From Polytrichum commune (Eukaryota > Streptophyta > Polytrichopsida > Polytrichales > Polytrichaceae), in the NCBI GenBank assembly GCA_950295325.1, contig OX485804.1, forward strand, positions 33,358,001 to 33,422,000: a DNA stretch of 64,000 nucleotides. Direction: 5' to 3'. A model generated the notes under the pieces. That model was not told where the DNA came from, ran no database searches, and was given only the letters and a program-made list of their open reading frames with translations. Positions 60,282 through 64,000 of the stretch are shown one piece after another. The translations under genes and the position numbers were made by a program. The stretch's first letter is position 1; each line of letters begins with the position of its first letter.

Positions 60282-63200
60282 ATGGTTGATCATGAGGATA
60301 CATCTAGTACGAGAAGTACATCACCAACTCCTAGAGAACAGGAGGCAGAGAAGAAGCATGTGGAGCGCATGCATTCCAGAGAAGACCGCATAAGGCGGAC
60401 TGAACAACTCAAGAGAGAAAGAGAAGAGAGGTACGCTAGGCGTACAAGACAAAGAACTACAGGAAGTGAAGAGAGCCGATACGCTTCTGAACCACCGGCA
60501 ATAGGTTCCCACACCCCTAAGCCCAGCCACCATAGAAGTCAAAGTGAAGGAGGAGGTAATGGTGAGACAAGCAAAGAACATGAAGACTTGGATGAAGAAA
60601 ACTTGAATCAAGGAGAAAGCGAGGAAAACGAGGATGATCTGATAATAGGAACCCCTCTTGGGACCTACGTATTGAGAACAAAAGGTACAGGTAAAACCAC
60701 GGGTACGCATACCCCAGTAGATAAAGCGCAAGACAAAACCCATCAAGAAAACACGACCGAGGAAGATATTTTCGACCAAAGGAGTTGGGAGAAACTAAGA
60801 AGGAATTTTGAAGAACAATTCAGCTACGAGGACTCCGGCTTCTCAGGAGGGAGCACTCAGAACCAAACGGACCAAGAAATCAAAAAGCCCATCACACAAG
60901 AAGAATTCGACGAATTAAGGAGGAAATTTGAAGAAAGACTTAAACAATTCCAAAACCTTGGAATTAACACCAGAGTCAGCCCACCACCACCACCACCTCC
61001 AAATAACAACAATCCACCTGGTGTTGGAAACAACCCAACCACTTCAGCCAACATGGCTGCACAACAACGGAGAACAAAGGTTCCCTTACCGACCTACAAA
61101 GGTAAGACAGATCCCGACACCTACATGCAAGAATTTAACAATGTGTGTCTTGCCAACCAGGAAGACACAGATGCAATCAAGTTGCAATTATTTCCAGTCA
61201 CCTTGAAAAAGCGAGCATTAGAATGGTACTCCCAATTTGGCCCAAATCATTTTCCAGATTGGCCCACTTTAGGAACTGCTTTTCTTATGAGATTCAGATC
61301 AAAGAAATCGGAGGGGGAAGTCATTGAAAGCTTAGGCTCCCTCAAACAAAAGAAGGACGAAACGGTTGAAGAATTCTATGAACGGGTTATGGTGGAATCG
61401 TCAAAAATTAATCCCCAACCCAGCAATCAATTCAAAAAGGCATGGTTCCTTAACGGCCTAAAGAAAGAATATGCCAAGCATATTGATTTAATGCCAACCG
61501 ATGACTTGGATGAAGCCAAAGCCTCAGCTCGGAAATTGGAGCTAGGACAAATGAGAAAAGGAAGATTCCATGATGAGAGTGACAGCGATGACTCAAGCGA
61601 TGACTCTGAAGAAGAGCGGAAAAAGAAAAAGAAAAAGACAAAGAGCAAAAGGAACGATTCAACCAAAGATGACATCAAGACTCTCAGGGAAGAGATTGAA
61701 GGATTAGCTCTAGGGAGCAGAAAATTTCGAACAGGCATCATATGTCGGAGATGCCGAAATGAAGGACACTATGTTCAAGAGTGTCAAATGAAGCAGTGCA
61801 CGAACTGCAACAGCCTAACACACAACACAAGTGAATGTGTTTACGAAAGACATGAATCTCGGAGGCCCCGAGATAGGAGATATGGGGTAAACCAAGTACA
61901 ACCCCAAGCTAATCATAGGCCAGGAGCGATAACTCCTAGGCGAGAAATGAATGAAAGAAGGGTTCGGTTTGAACCAAGGATAGAATTCCGGAGAGATGAA
62001 AGATCCCCCTTTAGGGAGGGCGATTACCGGCGGGAGGCGGGAGGCCCCTACCGGGGAAATGAATATCGCAGAGAGGAACGGCCATACTATAGGCCCAACA
62101 ACAACTACCGAGATGAGTTCAGAAGGGAAGGTTATATCCCTTACAAAACCCAAGATTACCGGAGGGAAGATGGATACCCCTACCGAGGAGGCCCCAGAGG
62201 ACCTATTAACCATGACAGGTATGAGTATACCAGGAGCCTGATGGATAATAACAACACCAAGGCAGCGCCGAGAACTGGGTTCACTGGCGGACCACAGCGA
62301 GATGGCAACCCCGACGAGTGTTTCTATTGTCATCAGAAGGGGCACCGGAAGCCGGATTGTCCGCACTTTATTAAACACCAACAGGAGTTGAGTGGATTTA
62401 GAAACCCAAAACCGGCAGTAGGAGCCAACGTGGTGTCCCCTGCGGTTTGTGTGATGACCAGAGGCCAACGGGCCGCAGCCGAGAAAGGCAAAGAAGATAG
62501 TGAAAGTGATGACAGCGATGACAATGATGAATCAAGCAGTGGCAGCTCAGAAAAGCAAGAAGACCACCAAAAGAGGGAGGAGAACTCCGAAGATGAAAGG
62601 GATGACGCATTCGAGGATAATGAACGCAACAAAGTGATTGAAAAAAGGCCGATAGGAGCCAACAGTGAAGAATGGAAAGCGGATAGGGAAGTCCACCGGG
62701 AGGTGAGTAAGACTATCCATGAAATACAGGAGGAAGAGGGCGAAGCTCTACCCACGCCAGAAGAGTTCGCACCTTGGTACCCAGAAAAAGAAGAGGCAGA
62801 GAAGCCCGTGAAACGGAGCCCCGAGAAGGGAGGCGTCCCAACAGCTACCCGGGCAAGGGTAGATAAAATTTTAGAGAGTGTGATGAATCACACAAAAGCA
62901 AACATCTCAATAGGGCAGCTGTTAGAGATAGCCCCCTATTGCAAGAAACGGGTAATGGCGGCCCTTACCAGCCAAGAGGAGGAAACGGAGAAACCGACCT
63001 CTACATATCACGTAACAGCAAAGGCGTTCGACGAAGAAATGCCCATGATATCAGTGATCGTTAAGAACATAAGAGTTCCAAATGTTTTAATCGATGGTGG
63101 CTCAGGAGTGAACATCATCACTAATACCTTAAGAAAGAAACTAGGGCTTGACAAAATAGAGCCCGCCCCATTTACCATCAAAATGGCTGACCAAAGGAAA

Positions 63201-64000
63201 GTCATGCCCAAAGGAATCATCCGGGATGTACGCCTTGATGTCGGCGGCATCGTGATCCGGACAACACTCACCGTCATAGACATGGTGAGCACCGAAGATA
63301 GTTACTCTCTATTATTAGGGAGACCATGGTTGAAGGAGGCTCAAGCACAACATGATTGGCCCCTCAACAAATTGACCTTGACTCAAGGAGGAAGCAAGGT
63401 GGAATTGAGTACTCAAAGAACCCCGGCACTACCACCGGGTAGGAGACCCTTAAATTGGGAGGACTACGACTGGGAGATGGGACTATCTGATGAAGAGGAA
63501 GCAATAGTCTATGAAGCATTTCCCGAGTTGCTACCTATGGGAGACTTTGATTTGAAAAGCTTAAGGAAGTTGAAGGAGTCAAGCTGTAATACAGTGGGGG
63601 TTGATAACCCTAAGAAACCGGGAAGGCCTAGAGCAAACCCCGGCGAACAAGAGAAACCTCGACCTCGTAAAGCTACCAAGAAGGAGCAAGAGGCCATGGA
63701 AGAGAAACCCGTATATCCGGACCAATTCTACAAAGTTAAAGAAGGGGATATAACGGTGGACGTTACTCCTGCCGCGGAGGCAGTGAAAGGAAAGAAGATA
63801 GCGGGATGGACCGTAGAAGATGAAGACCTAGTCAAAAATTTGAACCTAGGAACCCTTGAAGATCCTAAATTGGTGAAAATTTCCAAGGACTTGGGAGAAT
63901 ACGAAGCTAAAGTGAAAGATCTTTTGCTTCGTTTTAAAGATGTGTTCGCATTTACCTATAAGGACATGAAAGGGATACCCCCGTATGTTTGTGAACACAA
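60282..64000 (+). CDS. Ty3/gypsy gag-protease (pol start), open to window end
   Basis: One uninterrupted frame of at least 1,239 codons runs from the first in-frame ATG after a stop at 60,219 to the window edge. In order: an acidic Arg/Glu-rich N-terminus; a seven-Pro run near residue 234; the retrotransposon gag core at about 269-420 (LPTYKGKTDPDTYM, ALEWYSQF, VEEFYERV); a Lys/acidic stretch; two adjacent CCHC knuckles (C488-C501 and C506-C519); an Arg/Tyr-rich linker; a third knuckle (C680-C693); an acidic region; and an aspartic-protease motif LIDGGSGVN with Asp about 938. The frame ends in the lead-in to reverse transcriptase (LLLRFKDVFAFTYKDMKGIP). RT, RNase H and integrase must lie beyond. 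The frame is intact, suggesting a young copy. Confidence 0.92.
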   Translation, partial: MVDHEDTSSTRSTSPTPREQEAEKKHVERMHSREDRIRRTEQLKREREERYARRTRQRTTGSEESRYASEPPAIGSHTPKPSHHRSQSEGGGNGETSKEHEDLDEENLNQGESEENEDDLIIGTPLGTYVLRTKGTGKTTGTHTPVDKAQDKTHQENTTEEDIFDQRSWEKLRRNFEEQFSYEDSGFSGGSTQNQTDQEIKKPITQEEFDELRRKFEERLKQFQNLGINTRVSPPPPPPPNNNNPPGVGNNPTTSANMAAQQRRTKVPLPTYKGKTDPDTYMQEFNNVCLANQEDTDAIKLQLFPVTLKKRALEWYSQFGPNHFPDWPTLGTAFLMRFRSKKSEGEVIESLGSLKQKKDETVEEFYERVMVESSKINPQPSNQFKKAWFLNGLKKEYAKHIDLMPTDDLDEAKASARKLELGQMRKGRFHDESDSDDSSDDSEEERKKKKKKTKSKRNDSTKDDIKTLREEIEGLALGSRKFRTGIICRRCRNEGHYVQECQMKQCTNCNSLTHNTSECVYERHESRRPRDRRYGVNQVQPQANHRPGAITPRREMNERRVRFEPRIEFRRDERSPFREGDYRREAGGPYRGNEYRREERPYYRPNNNYRDEFRREGYIPYKTQDYRREDGYPYRGGPRGPINHDRYEYTRSLMDNNNTKAAPRTGFTGGPQRDGNPDECFYCHQKGHRKPDCPHFIKHQQELSGFRNPKPAVGANVVSPAVCVMTRGQRAAAEKGKEDSESDDSDDNDESSSGSSEKQEDHQKREENSEDERDDAFEDNERNKVIEKRPIGANSEEWKADREVHREVSKTIHEIQEEEGEALPTPEEFAPWYPEKEEAEKPVKRSPEKGGVPTATRARVDKILESVMNHTKANISIGQLLEIAPYCKKRVMAALTSQEEETEKPTSTYHVTAKAFDEEMPMISVIVKNIRVPNVLIDGGSGVNIITNTLRKKLGLDKIEPAPFTIKMADQRKVMPKGIIRDVRLDVGGIVIRTTLTVIDMVSTEDSYSLLLGRPWLKEAQAQHDWPLNKLTLTQGGSKVELSTQRTPALPPGRRPLNWEDYDWEMGLSDEEEAIVYEAFPELLPMGDFDLKSLRKLKESSCNTVGVDNPKKPGRPRANPGEQEKPRPRKATKKEQEAMEEKPVYPDQFYKVKEGDITVDVTPAAEAVKGKKIAGWTVEDEDLVKNLNLGTLEDPKLVKISKDLGEYEAKVKDLLLRFKDVFAFTYKDMKGIPPYVCEH

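Noticed and set aside
61815-62755. Minus-strand frames of 217 and 140 codons
   Set aside because: They are shadows of the gag frame on the plus strand, which has knuckles and gag motifs.

Overview
The window reads as nuclear DNA of a land plant. Genes are sparse, introns are long and obey GT-AG, and the spacers are AT-rich and full of small transposons. The recognisable proteins are plant types: a P1 stalk protein with the [13 protein letters not shown] tail, a plant-type fatty acid amide hydrolase (FAAH), a single-exon F-box/kelch protein and a small MCPLR-type membrane protein. A Ty3/gypsy element with a Tat/Ogre-like layout closes the window. A seed-free plant such as a bryophyte would fit, but the sequence does not settle this.

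Layout. 0.1-1.4 kb: four-exon gene for ribosomal stalk protein P1. 1.4-8.1 kb: spacer with at least five non-autonomous repeats, one of them carrying a tRNA-like segment. 8.1-11.6 kb: probable FAAH upstream region with a 481-bp tandem duplication. 11.6-21.3 kb: FAAH in 20 exons, about 601 residues, catalytic triad intact and one MITE in an intron. 22.3-26.3 kb, minus strand: an unrecognised coiled-coil gene, tail-to-tail with FAAH. 29.1-35.8 kb: a composite element bounded by 139-bp inverted repeats. 35.8-45 kb: AT-rich spacer with repeats, the F-box/kelch gene and a second copy of the MITE seen at 3.2 kb. 45.5-46.2 kb: the small membrane-protein gene. 46.2-56 kb: repeats, a fold-back element and an 82-bp minisatellite. 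56.2-64 kb: the retrotransposon, with LTR-like blocks, a primer-binding site, an extra ORF, and an open gag-protease frame that runs off the window just before reverse transcriptase.

The best candidate for an undescribed system is the 29.1-35.8 kb element. Its minus strand encodes a DDE integrase-core transposase in three exons whose splice phases agree, followed in the same orientation by a protein ending in a HECT ubiquitin-ligase C-lobe. Each gene carries one premature in-frame stop. Just inside the two inverted repeats lie exons of one host gene, UDP-arabinose 4-epimerase, in opposite orientations. A transposase paired with a HECT-like ligase and framed by host-gene fragments is an unusual arrangement.

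The host genes are unrelated housekeeping or single-function genes and form no operon-like unit. Exon positions were built by hand from splice consensus and reading phase; transcripts would be needed to confirm untranslated exons and weaker junctions.
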